Source: Humibacillus sp. (GTDB taxonomy: Bacteria > Actinomycetota > Actinomycetes > Actinomycetales > Dermatophilaceae). Taken from it: DNA of 43,091 bases. The position numbers were made by a program, and so were the translations under genes. The stretch's first letter is position 1, and each line of letters starts with the position of its first letter. The stretch lies in the NCBI GenBank assembly GCA_030452985.1, contig JAKDLG010000023.1, positions 1 through 43,091 on the forward strand. The letters run 5' to 3'. The notes beneath the pieces were generated by a model that was given only the letters and a program-made list of their open reading frames with translations, was not told the DNA's origin and did no database searches. Positions 20,007 through 27,101 of this stretch are shown piece by piece.

Positions 20007-21623
20007 TCAGGCTGCGTCTCGGTGCCGACGCGCCCGCAGGTCGAGAACGCTGGCGACCAGGGCCACCGTGACCAGCACCGAGGCGACGCGCAGCGACGCG
20101 ATGGCTCCGCCCACGCCACCGGGACCCTCGGGCCCCGTCGATGCGAAGAAGACCGCTCCGACGAGAGCGATGCCGGCGGCCGTGCCGATCCGTTGGCCGG
20201 TCTGCAGCAGGCCGCCCGCCGTGCCCGCCCGGGCGACGGGAATGTCAGCGAGGGTCAGGGTGACGTTCGGTGAGATCACGATGCCGCTGCCGATCCCGGC
20301 CACCAGCAGGGGTACCGCGAGGGCCCACCCGGTGGAGGGGCCACTCACCAGGCCCAGCACGATGTCAGTGGCGATGAGGCCCACCAGAACCGTGACCAGG
20401 CCGACCGTCACCAGCACCCGTCCGAAGCGGTCGACGAGGTTACCGCCGACGGCAGCGGATACTGCGGACCCGGCGGCGAACGAGGTGACCGCGAGGCCGG
20501 CCTGCAACGGGGTGTAGCCCAGGGCCTGCTGGAAGTAGATGGTGAGCACGAAGAAGATGCCGGTGAACCCGGCGAAGTAGATGGTGCCCACGACGGCGCC
20601 GGGGGAGTACCCCGGAACCGTGAAGAGTCCGAGGTCGACGAGGGGGCTGCGACCGCGCCGGGTATAGGCCCGTTCCCACTGCACGAAGATGCCGATGAGA
20701 CCCAGGCCGATGAGGGCCACCCACCAGGGAACGCTGGGCGTGCCGCCTCGACCGGTCTCGACGAGCGGCAGCAGGAGGGTCACGACGGCGACGCCGAGCA
20801 GCCCGACTCCCACCGGGTCGAGGTCAAGGCGCGACGTCTTCGACCGGGGCCTGGGGGCCGGCAGCCACAGCTTCGCGAGCACGACCGCACCGACGGCAAT
20901 GGGAAGGTTGACGAAGAAGATCCATCGCCAGCCGGTGGCCGGGCCCAGAGCGCTGATGATCAGCCCGCCGACGATCGGGCCCACGGCGGTCGAGATGCCG
21001 ATGGTCGCGCCGAGCATGCCGAAGGCCCGGCCCCGCTCGCGGCCTTTGAACAGCTCCTGGATCAGCCCTGAGACCTGAGGGTTGAGGATGCCGCCCGCCG
21101 CGCCCTGCACGAGCCGGGCCGCAACGAGCAGGCTGGCACTGCCGGCGAGACCGCACGCGAAGGAAGCCAAGCCGAACAGCACCACCCCGATGATGAACAC
21201 GGTCCGGCGCCCGATGGCATCGCCGATGCGGCCGGAACCCACCAGCGTCAGGCCGAAGGTGAGCGCGTAGCCGGAGACCACCCACTGCAGGTCGCTGGGG
21301 GAGGCGCCGATGCCGCTCTGGATCGAGGGCAGCGCCACGTTGACGATGCTCACGTCGAGCAGGGTCATGAAGCCGGCGACGAGGCAGACGGTCAGCGCCT
21401 TCCACCGCCTGGGGTCGGGCGCGTCGGCGTCGTGGGGCGCGGTCGGCCGGCCGCCGGTGGCGCCGGTGTCGTCCAGGGAGCCGTCGGACGAGCCCTCAGC
21501 CGGGTCCTCGGACGAGCCGTCACCGGTGTCTGCGGCCGAGTCCACACCGGTGTCGTCGGCCGTGCCTTCGCCAGTGTCGGGAGCTGTGGTGGAGGGTGCG
21601 GACGGGCCGCCGGAGTCGTTCAC
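20007..21623 (-). CDS. DHA2-family (EmrB/QacA-like) 14-TM MFS exporter with acidic N-terminal extension
   Basis: Proton-driven multidrug or metabolite exporter of the inner membrane, 538 residues. Seen: motif D1-like FMTLLDVSIVNVALPSIQ in helix 1, LQWVVSGYALTFG, motif A GRIGDAIGRRTVF, motif C-like LGATIGISTAVGPIVGG, WRWIFFVNLPI, and 14 predicted helices. Residues 1-72 form an unusual low-complexity Asp/Ser/Gly/Thr-rich cytoplasmic tail with degenerate repeats (DTGEG, DDTG, DTGDGSS). The GTG start lies 62 nt from an IdeR-type box shared with the divergent feoA operon. Iron-linked export (for example of a siderophore) is therefore conceivable but not established; antibiotic efflux is equally compatible. 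Confidence 0.9.
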   Translation of the reverse strand: MNDSGGPSAPSTTAPDTGEGTADDTGVDSAADTGDGSSEDPAEGSSDGSLDDTGATGGRPTAPHDADAPDPRRWKALTVCLVAGFMTLLDVSIVNVALPSIQSGIGASPSDLQWVVSGYALTFGLTLVGSGRIGDAIGRRTVFIIGVVLFGLASFACGLAGSASLLVAARLVQGAAGGILNPQVSGLIQELFKGRERGRAFGMLGATIGISTAVGPIVGGLIISALGPATGWRWIFFVNLPIAVGAVVLAKLWLPAPRPRSKTSRLDLDPVGVGLLGVAVVTLLLPLVETGRGGTPSVPWWVALIGLGLIGIFVQWERAYTRRGRSPLVDLGLFTVPGYSPGAVVGTIYFAGFTGIFFVLTIYFQQALGYTPLQAGLAVTSFAAGSAVSAAVGGNLVDRFGRVLVTVGLVTVLVGLIATDIVLGLVSGPSTGWALAVPLLVAGIGSGIVISPNVTLTLADIPVARAGTAGGLLQTGQRIGTAAGIALVGAVFFASTGPEGPGGVGGAIASLRVASVLVTVALVASVLDLRARRHRDAA

Positions 21624-21667
21624 TACCTCAGTCTCTCGCGCCGACGCTCTTCATGCGTCGGCGACGG

Positions 21668-21697
21668 TTGACGACGGCGGGACCCTGAGGTTAGCCT
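21668..21697 (+). promoter_or_regulatory. Predicted feoA promoter (-35 TTGACG, -10 TAGCCT)
   Basis: TTGACG at 21668-21673 is followed after 18 nt by TAGCCT at 21692-21697, which fits TANNNT. The -10 element lies within the IdeR-type box, so a bound repressor would block RNA polymerase. On the opposite strand TAACCT in the same box could serve the divergent MFS gene, but its -35 is poor. Confidence 0.5.
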
Positions 21698-21704
21698 CAC
21701 CTTA
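21686..21704. promoter_or_regulatory. IdeR/DtxR-type iron box
   Basis: TGAGGTTAGCCTCACCTTA matches 16 of 19 positions of the IdeR/DtxR consensus TTAGGTTAGSCTAACCTAA. It lies 59 nt upstream of feoA and 62 nt upstream of the divergent DHA2 MFS gene. Fe-loaded IdeR-type repressors bind such boxes when iron is sufficient. Repression of feoA by iron is strongly suggested; control of the exporter is possible. Confidence 0.85.
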
Positions 21705-21763
21705 CGGGCCTGGCGACGACGCGGACCTGCACCACCCTGACCCTTTGCCCGGGAGGCCACTGC

Positions 21764-22069
21764 ATGTCCATCGTGTCCACAGCCTTGCGCGAGCGTGTCA
21801 TCGAGCCCTGCGCAGCGAACGACGACGGCCACCGGCTCACCCTCGCCGACCTGCGTGCCGGCGAGACGGGCTGCATCGTCGACATCAGCGCGGGAACCGA
21901 CCCCGCCACTGCGCGCCGGCTCTTCGACCTGGGCTTCGCGCCCGGCGTGCCGGTGCAGATGCTGCGCCGCGCTCCGATGGCCGACCCGGTCATCTTCCGG
22001 CTGGCCGGCTACGAGGTGGCGCTGCGCCGCGTGCACGCCCGCTGCGTCGGAGTGTCCGCCACCCTGTGA
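21764..22069 (+). CDS. feoA: FeoA-domain protein
   Basis: Small cytosolic SH3-like protein needed for ferrous iron uptake by FeoB, 101 residues. Seen: LTLADLRAGETGCIVDI, then ATARRLFDLGFAPGVPVQML, the core FeoA signature, and VIFRLAGYEVALRRVHA at the C-terminus. The ~22 residues before the domain are variable. GGGAGG lies 8 nt upstream of the ATG. Its TGA overlaps the feoB GTG (GTGA), so translation is coupled. The operon is headed by an IdeR-type box. Confidence 0.93.
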   Translation: MSIVSTALRERVIEPCAANDDGHRLTLADLRAGETGCIVDISAGTDPATARRLFDLGFAPGVPVQMLRRAPMADPVIFRLAGYEVALRRVHARCVGVSATL

Positions 22070-24039
22070 CTGACGATCGTCCCGGTGGGGGTGACGGTTG
22101 CCACAGCGCGGCTGGGGGCCGGTCGTCGACGCTGCCCGGCAGCATCCGCATCGCCCTGGTGGGCAGCCCCAACTCCGGCAAGTCGACCCTGTTCAACGCC
22201 CTGACCGGCCTGCGGGCCAAGACCGGCAACTATCCGGGCGTCACGGTGGCGCGGTACGAGGGGTCGTTGATGACGCAGGGGCGCGCCGTCGTCGTCGAGG
22301 ACCTACCGGGCACGTACAGCCTCGACCCGATCAGCCCCGACGAGCAGATCGTCACCGATCTGCTCGACCCCGACAACGAGGCGGTCGTCACCCCTGACGG
22401 GCTCGTCGTCACGCTCGACGCGACGTCGCTGCGACGTTCCCTCGGTCTGCTCAGCCATGTGCTCGGCACCGAGCTGCCGGTATGCGTCGTGCTCACCTTC
22501 GCCGACGAGCTGGCCCGGCGCTCGGGCTCCCTCGACGTCGAGGCCCTGCGCCGCGCCCTCGGCGTGCCCGTGGTCAGCGTCATCGCCGGCCGGCGCAGCG
22601 ACCTGGCCGGGCTGCGCGACCTGCTCGCCACCCCGGAGTCGTGGGACTCCCCGGCGATCCTGCCGCCGACCCACGACACGACCGAGACCAGTGCCTGGAT
22701 CACCTCGGTACTCGCCTCGTCCCGGTACGAGGTGCCGCAGGTCGACGAGCGCACCCGACGGATCGATGCGGTGCTGCTGCATCCGGTCTGGGGCTCGCTC
22801 GTCTTCTTCGTCACGATGTTCGCCTTCTTCCAGGTGATCTTCACCGTCGCCGCTCCGCTGCAGGACTACGTCGAGCAGTTCTTCGGCTACCTGGGCTCTC
22901 TCGTGTCCGAACATGTGTCGAACCCGTGGGTCGGCAGCTTCCTGTCGAACGCCCTGCTCGGCGGGGTCGGCGGAGTGCTGGTCTTCCTGCCGCAGATCGC
23001 CCTGCTGTTCGTGATGGTGGCGTTGCTCGAGGGCGTCGGTTACCTTTCCCGGGCCGCCTTCCTGATGGACCGGGTGATGGCCAAGGCAGGCCTGGAAGGG
23101 CGCGCGTTCGTTGCGCTGCTCTCGTCGATGGCCTGCGCGATCCCCGGCATCATGGCCACCCGCACGCTGCCATCCGCCCGTGACCGCATCGCCACGATGA
23201 TGGGCGCTCCGCTCATGACGTGCTCCGCCCGGCTGCCGGTCTACGTGCTGCTCATCGGTCTGCTGGTCGACCCCGGCACCCGGTTCGGGCCGTTCGGGGC
23301 GCAGGGCGCGATCATGTTCGTGCTGTATCTCGTGGGCGCCGTGTCGGCGATGCTCGCCGCTTGGGTTTTCTCCCGCGTCGGGCGTGGGCGCGGGCCGCTG
23401 CTGCCCTTCTACATGGAGATGCCCAGCTACCGGATGCCGTCGGCCCGCGGGGTCGCCCTGTCGGTGTGGGAGGCCTGCCGGGCCTTTTTGCGCAAGGTGG
23501 GTCGGATCATCCTGGTCACCACGATCATCCTCTGGCTGCTGCTCAACCTTCCCGGTCGCAGCCTCGGTGAGATGCAGGCCGCTGGTGTCGACACCGCCAG
23601 CACCACGGCCGTCTCGGCCTATGTGCTCGACAACAGCTTCGCGGCAGACGCCGGTCGAGCCGTGTCGCCGGTGTTCGAGCCGCTCGGGTTCGACTGGCGT
23701 ATCAACGTCAGCCTGCTCGCGTCACTCTCGGCCCGTGAGGTCTTCGTCGCCACCCTCGGTCAGGTGGCATCGGCCGAGAACCCCGACAACCCCAGCGACG
23801 CCCTGAAGTCGATGACGGTGGCGGAGGGGCCGCGCGCCGGCCAGCCGTTGTTCGCGCCGCCGGTGCTGGGCGCACTGCTGGTGTTCTTCCTCTACGCCCT
23901 CCAGTGCATGTCGACCGTGGGGGTGATGCGCCGTGAGTCGGGCACCTGGCGCTGGCCGGCCATCGCCTTCGGCTACATGTTCGTGCTGGCTTGGGTGATG
24001 GCGTTCCTGACCAAGGTCGTCATCGAGGCGGTGACCTGA
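22066..24039 (+). CDS. feoB: Ferrous iron transporter FeoB
   Basis: Inner-membrane Fe2+ uptake protein with a cytosolic G domain; 657 residues from the GTG at 22066 that overlaps feoA by 4 nt. Seen: G1 GSPNSGKST at about residue 33, the switch region TGNYPGVTVARYEG, G3 EDLPGTYSL, and a helical linker to ~235. The membrane core contains two Gate-type regions (GYLSRAAFLMDRVMAKAGLEG, CAIPGIMATRTLPSARDR with the conserved Cys, TCSARLPVYVLLIGL, and SLLASLSAREVFVATLG). The G4 motif is non-canonical: TFAD (144-147) replaces NxxD. A frame extension back to 21310 crosses feoA and is not real. Confidence 0.96.
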   Translation: MTDDRPGGGDGCHSAAGGRSSTLPGSIRIALVGSPNSGKSTLFNALTGLRAKTGNYPGVTVARYEGSLMTQGRAVVVEDLPGTYSLDPISPDEQIVTDLLDPDNEAVVTPDGLVVTLDATSLRRSLGLLSHVLGTELPVCVVLTFADELARRSGSLDVEALRRALGVPVVSVIAGRRSDLAGLRDLLATPESWDSPAILPPTHDTTETSAWITSVLASSRYEVPQVDERTRRIDAVLLHPVWGSLVFFVTMFAFFQVIFTVAAPLQDYVEQFFGYLGSLVSEHVSNPWVGSFLSNALLGGVGGVLVFLPQIALLFVMVALLEGVGYLSRAAFLMDRVMAKAGLEGRAFVALLSSMACAIPGIMATRTLPSARDRIATMMGAPLMTCSARLPVYVLLIGLLVDPGTRFGPFGAQGAIMFVLYLVGAVSAMLAAWVFSRVGRGRGPLLPFYMEMPSYRMPSARGVALSVWEACRAFLRKVGRIILVTTIILWLLLNLPGRSLGEMQAAGVDTASTTAVSAYVLDNSFAADAGRAVSPVFEPLGFDWRINVSLLASLSAREVFVATLGQVASAENPDNPSDALKSMTVAEGPRAGQPLFAPPVLGALLVFFLYALQCMSTVGVMRRESGTWRWPAIAFGYMFVLAWVMAFLTKVVIEAVT

Positions 24040-24040
24040 G

Positions 24041-24682
24041 ATGGCCCCCGTCCAGGCGAACGTGCCCGCTCTCGTGCCGCTCCATCCCGAGCCGGTCGAC
24101 GGCGACGCCCTCTCGATGCGCTGGATCGTGCCACCTGACGTGCTCGGCTTCGTCGGAGCGACCGCTCGGCTTCCTGACCAGCTGCAGTCACTGCTCGACG
24201 ACGGCCCGATCGAGACTCTCATGGTGGAGCCCGCGGCGGTCGTGGTGCGACTTCGGGGTGCATTCAGCTGGCGACGGAACGGGGCGGCGGTGCGTACGGC
24301 GCTTCAGGCCGCGCTCGCGGTTCCTGACGAGTGGCTACCCGCCCAGCTGAGCACCTCCGACGACGTACTGCGGATGGCCGTGGTCGAAGTCATCGACGGC
24401 GACGTCGGGGTCTACGTGCGTTCTCATGGTGGCCAGATCGAGCTGGTCGACGTGCACGACGGCGACGTTCGGGTGCGCATGAACGGCGCCTGCACGCACT
24501 GTCCGGCATCGCGCGTGACCTTGGGCGACCGGTTCGAGAACGCCGTCCGGGCCCGGTACCCACAGCTGCGTTCGGTCACGTCGGTGGGCTCGGGTGGTTC
24601 AACTGGCTCAGTCCCGGATGCCGCTGCGCCGCCCGTCGAAGGCCGGCGCCGGCTGCCCTTGGTCTTCTCGCGCCGCTCCTGA
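24041..24682 (+). CDS. Nfu/NifU C-terminal-domain Fe-S protein in the feo operon
   Basis: A 213-residue cytosolic protein whose second half is an Nfu-type iron-sulfur scaffold domain. Seen: VRSHGGQIELVDVHDG, then VRVRMNGACTHCPAS with the CxxC pair that ligates a bridging cluster, and the usual helix VTLGDRFENAVRARYPQL. Residues ~25-100 resemble the degenerate Nfu N-terminal domain (VEPAAVVVRLRGAFSW). The C-terminus is a 30-residue low-complexity tail. The ATG is 1 nt after the feoB stop, so the gene belongs to the feo unit. A role in handling imported iron, or as a cluster-bearing regulator in place of FeoC, is inferred. A long palindrome follows the stop. Confidence 0.85.
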   Translation: MAPVQANVPALVPLHPEPVDGDALSMRWIVPPDVLGFVGATARLPDQLQSLLDDGPIETLMVEPAAVVVRLRGAFSWRRNGAAVRTALQAALAVPDEWLPAQLSTSDDVLRMAVVEVIDGDVGVYVRSHGGQIELVDVHDGDVRVRMNGACTHCPASRVTLGDRFENAVRARYPQLRSVTSVGSGGSTGSVPDAAAPPVEGRRRLPLVFSRRS

Positions 24683-24696
24683 CGCGCTCACGAGTC

Positions 24697-24770
24697 GATC
24701 AAGCGGCAGATCAGTCGGCACTTGGTGCTGGCCTGACGACCAGGGATGCCGACTGATCCGCCGCTTGATC
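24697..24770. repeat. Long palindrome (24-bp arms) between the feo operon and glnA
   Basis: Arms 24697-24720 and 24747-24770 are reverse complements at 23 of 24 positions, starting GATCAAGCGG and ending CCGCTTGATC. The 26-nt loop has a further CTTGGT/ACCAGG pairing, so nearly the whole 74 nt can fold. It begins 14 nt after the Nfu stop, between convergent genes. A bidirectional transcription terminator or a REP-like dispersed element would both fit. Confidence 0.75.
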
Positions 24771-24841
24771 TCCTCGGGCGACGGTCGCTGTACCAGCGGC
24801 ATCCAGCTCGGCTACCGGGGTCCGCATCGGTCCCGCCGGTC

Positions 24842-24882
24842 GTGCGTCTGACACCCCAAGGCGTGAGAGGTGTCAGGCGCAC
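24842..24882 (-). terminator. glnA terminator hairpin
   Basis: Arms of 14 nt (24842-24855 and 24869-24882) pair with one wobble: GTGCGTCTGACACC with GGTGTCAGGCGCAC, loop 13 nt. It lies 50 nt beyond the glnA stop on the reverse strand. No clear U-tract follows. Confidence 0.6.
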
Positions 24883-24900
24883 AGGTACCGACCGTCTCAG

Positions 24901-24930
24901 CTCAGACGTCCATCACTCAGACGTCCATCA
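24901..24930. repeat. 15-bp tandem duplication at the glnA 3' end
   Basis: CTCAGACGTCCATCA occurs twice in tandem and its first six bases recur at 24931, inside glnA. Read on the glnA strand, each unit is five codons long and ends in TGA, so the true stop is followed by two further in-frame stops (VMDV-stop twice). Confidence 0.85.
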
Positions 24931-24931
24931 C

Positions 24932-26356
24932 TCAGATATCGAAGTACATCTCGAACTCGTGGGGGTGCGGGCGGAAGCGGATCGGGTCGACCTCGTTCTT
25001 GCGCTTGTAGTCGACCCACGTCTCGATGAGGTCGGAGGTGAAGACGTCGCCCTCGAGCAGGTAGGCGTGGTCAGCCTCCAGCGCGTCGAGCACCTCGGGC
25101 AGCGACCCGGGAACCTGCGCGATGGCGGCGTGCTCCTCGGGCGGCAGCTCGTAGAGGTCCTTGTCGACCGGCTCCGGGGGCTCGATGCGGTTCTTGATGC
25201 CGTCGAGCCCGGCCATCAGCTGGGCCGCGAAGCAGAGGTACGGGTTCGCCGACGGGTCGGGAACGCGGAACTCGATGCGCTTGGCCTTCGGCGAGTTGCC
25301 GGTGATCGGGATACGCACGCAGGCCGAGCGGTTGCGGGCCGAGTAGACCAGGTTGACCGGTGCCTCATAGCCGGGAACGAGGCGGTGGTAGCTGTTCACC
25401 GTGGGGTTGGTGAAGGCGAGCAGCGACGGAGCGTGCTTGAGCAGGCCACCGATGTACCACCGCGCCAGATCAGACAGGCCACCGTAACCGCGCTCGTCGT
25501 AGAAGAGCGGCTCGCCGTTCTTCCAGAGCGACTGGTGGGTGTGCATCCCCGACCCGTTGTCGCCGAAGAGCGGCTTCGGCATGAAGGTCGCCGTGTGACC
25601 CTGCGACCATGACGAGTTCTTCACGACGTACTTGAACTTCATCAGGTCATCGCCGGAGTGCAGCAACGTGTTGAAGCGGTAGTTGATCTCCATCTGCCCT
25701 GCGGTGCCCACCTCGTGGTGACTCCGCTCGACGTTGAGACCGACGTCCTTCAGCTCGCGACAGATCTGGTCGCGGAAGTCGGCGAAGTGGTCGACGGGGG
25801 AGACGGGGAAGTAGCCACCCTTGTACCGGGTCTTGTAGCCCTTGTTGCCGCCCTCCTCCTCGCGGCCGGTGTTCCAGGCCGCCTCGATGGAGTCGAGGTA
25901 GTAGTACGACGCGTTCGCCTTCGTCTCGAAACGCACATCGTCGAAGATGTAGAACTCGGCCTCGGCCCCGAAGAACGCGGTGTCGGCGATTCCGGTCGAC
26001 TTCAGGTACTCCTCGGCCTTGGTCGCGATGTTGCGCGGGTCGCGGCTGTATCGCTCGTCGGTGAAGGGGTCGAGAATGGAGAAGTTCATGACCAGGGTCT
26101 TCGCCGTGCGGTACGGGTCGATGAAGGCGGTCGCGGGGTCGGGAATCAGCTTCATGTCTGACTCGTGAATCGCCTGGAATCCCCGGATCGACGAGCCGTC
26201 GAACATCTGACCGACCGTGAAGAAGTCTTCGTCAACGGTTTCAGCCGGCACGTTGAAGTGCTGCATGACGCCGGGCAGGTCGCAAAAACGAATGTCGACG
26301 AACTCGACGTTCTCGTCCTTGATGTACGCGAGCACTTCTTCAGCTGAGCTGAACAT
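24932..26356 (-). CDS. glnA: Glutamine synthetase type I
   Basis: Main ammonia-assimilating enzyme: glutamate, NH3 and ATP to glutamine, a cytosolic dodecamer in this family. Seen over 474 residues: [30 protein letters not shown], the metal motif [59 protein letters not shown] and [15 protein letters not shown]. The adenylylation Tyr is present in DLYELPPEE at about residue 402, so GlnE can regulate it. The ATG at 26356 has AGGAGG 6 nt upstream; extension to 26473 would run through the promoter. A complete GlnR operator lies upstream. This is the GlnA1 orthologue beside the RDD, DUF4191 and lipA genes. Confidence 0.97.
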   Translation of the reverse strand: MFSSAEEVLAYIKDENVEFVDIRFCDLPGVMQHFNVPAETVDEDFFTVGQMFDGSSIRGFQAIHESDMKLIPDPATAFIDPYRTAKTLVMNFSILDPFTDERYSRDPRNIATKAEEYLKSTGIADTAFFGAEAEFYIFDDVRFETKANASYYYLDSIEAAWNTGREEEGGNKGYKTRYKGGYFPVSPVDHFADFRDQICRELKDVGLNVERSHHEVGTAGQMEINYRFNTLLHSGDDLMKFKYVVKNSSWSQGHTATFMPKPLFGDNGSGMHTHQSLWKNGEPLFYDERGYGGLSDLARWYIGGLLKHAPSLLAFTNPTVNSYHRLVPGYEAPVNLVYSARNRSACVRIPITGNSPKAKRIEFRVPDPSANPYLCFAAQLMAGLDGIKNRIEPPEPVDKDLYELPPEEHAAIAQVPGSLPEVLDALEADHAYLLEGDVFTSDLIETWVDYKRKNEVDPIRFRPHPHEFEMYFDI

Positions 26357-26444
26357 CCAACCTCCTGATGTGGGGCCAGGGGCGCCGCCAGCACACGCCA
26401 GGATCCGCCAGGCGCTGACGACAACCCCTGTGCTGTCGCTCGAA

Positions 26445-26450
26445 ACTGTA
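26445..26450 (-). promoter_or_regulatory. Candidate glnA -10 element
   Basis: TACAGT on the reverse strand lies 10 nt downstream of the last GlnR half-site and about 89 nt before the glnA ATG. There is no good -35 because that position falls inside the GlnR sites, as expected of a GlnR-activated promoter. Confidence 0.4.
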
Positions 26451-26460
26451 GCGAGCAGCC

Positions 26461-26498
26461 GTTTCTCGTGCATGACCCGGGTGTTTCCGCGGTGTTAC
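26461..26498 (-). promoter_or_regulatory. Complete GlnR operator upstream of glnA
   Basis: On the glnA strand the 38 nt read GTAAC-n6-GAAAC-n6-GTCAT-n6-GAAAC. This is the actinobacterial GlnR arrangement of two a-site/b-site pairs with exact 6-nt spacing; three half-sites are perfect and only the second a-site departs from GTNAC in its last base. GlnR is the global nitrogen regulator that activates glnA under nitrogen limitation. The site is 105 nt upstream of the glnA start. Confidence 0.88.
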
Positions 26499-26571
26499 GC
26501 GGACGAGGTGCCCCGGGAGCTGCCGGTGGCCCGCCGACGCGCAGATCGTCAGGTCGTGATTGGCTGGTGCT

Positions 26572-27054
26572 GTGGTAGATCGCGAGGACATCGGATCGTG
26601 GCTCGACGGCCCTCGGTCACGCACGACGACCGGGGAGTGGCGGGGGCAACGACTGGGGATGCCGCGCAGCGGGCCGGGCTCGCTGGGCTCGTTCGGTCGG
26701 CGCCTCGTCGGGGTGCTGATCGACTGGGCCATCGCGACCCTCATTGCGGCCGGCCTCTTCCGCGCTCCGCTTCCGTTCACCGCTCAGGCAGCTAACGGCA
26801 ACGAGAGCTTCACCGTGCTGGGGGTCTTTGGTGTCATGACCCTACTGCTGACCGCCACCTTGGGCTTCACCATCGGCCATCGCGTGGTGGGTCTTCAGGT
26901 GCGTGCCCTCTCGCAGACCGGGCGAGTCCTGCCGTTGCAGGCGTTTGCCAGAACGGTGCTGCTCTGCCTCTTCATCCCGGCCGTCATCTGGGACAAGGAT
27001 GGGCGGGGGCTGCACGACAAGGCGGCCAACACCGTCATCGTGCGCGCCCGCTGA
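26572..27054 (+). CDS. RDD-family membrane protein
   Basis: A 160-residue integral membrane protein of unknown function; the RDD name comes from conserved Arg and Asp residues. Seen: LGSFGRRLVGVLIDWAIATL with the Arg-Arg and Asp of the first helix, a second helix around VFGVMTLLLTATLGF, then FTIGHRVVGLQVRAL, and a third helix ending in IWDKDGRGLHDKAANTVIV, the usual C-terminal motif. The GTG at 26572 (VVDREDIGSWLDGPRS) is chosen from family resemblance; TTG at 26560 is possible. It diverges from glnA across the GlnR box and converges on a DUF4191 gene. The same neighbours occur in M. tuberculosis (Rv2219A next to glnA1). Confidence 0.88.
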   Translation: MVDREDIGSWLDGPRSRTTTGEWRGQRLGMPRSGPGSLGSFGRRLVGVLIDWAIATLIAAGLFRAPLPFTAQAANGNESFTVLGVFGVMTLLLTATLGFTIGHRVVGLQVRALSQTGRVLPLQAFARTVLLCLFIPAVIWDKDGRGLHDKAANTVIVRAR

Positions 27055-27101
27055 TCCTGGTCAGCATCCGTCGTGAGCGTCTGTCGTGATGGAAGCCGGG
27101 T

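Noticed and set aside
21310..22065. 250-residue N-terminal extension of FeoB
   Set aside because: It would run antisense through the exporter gene and across feoA in another frame. The GTG overlapping the feoA stop gives the normal FeoB start.
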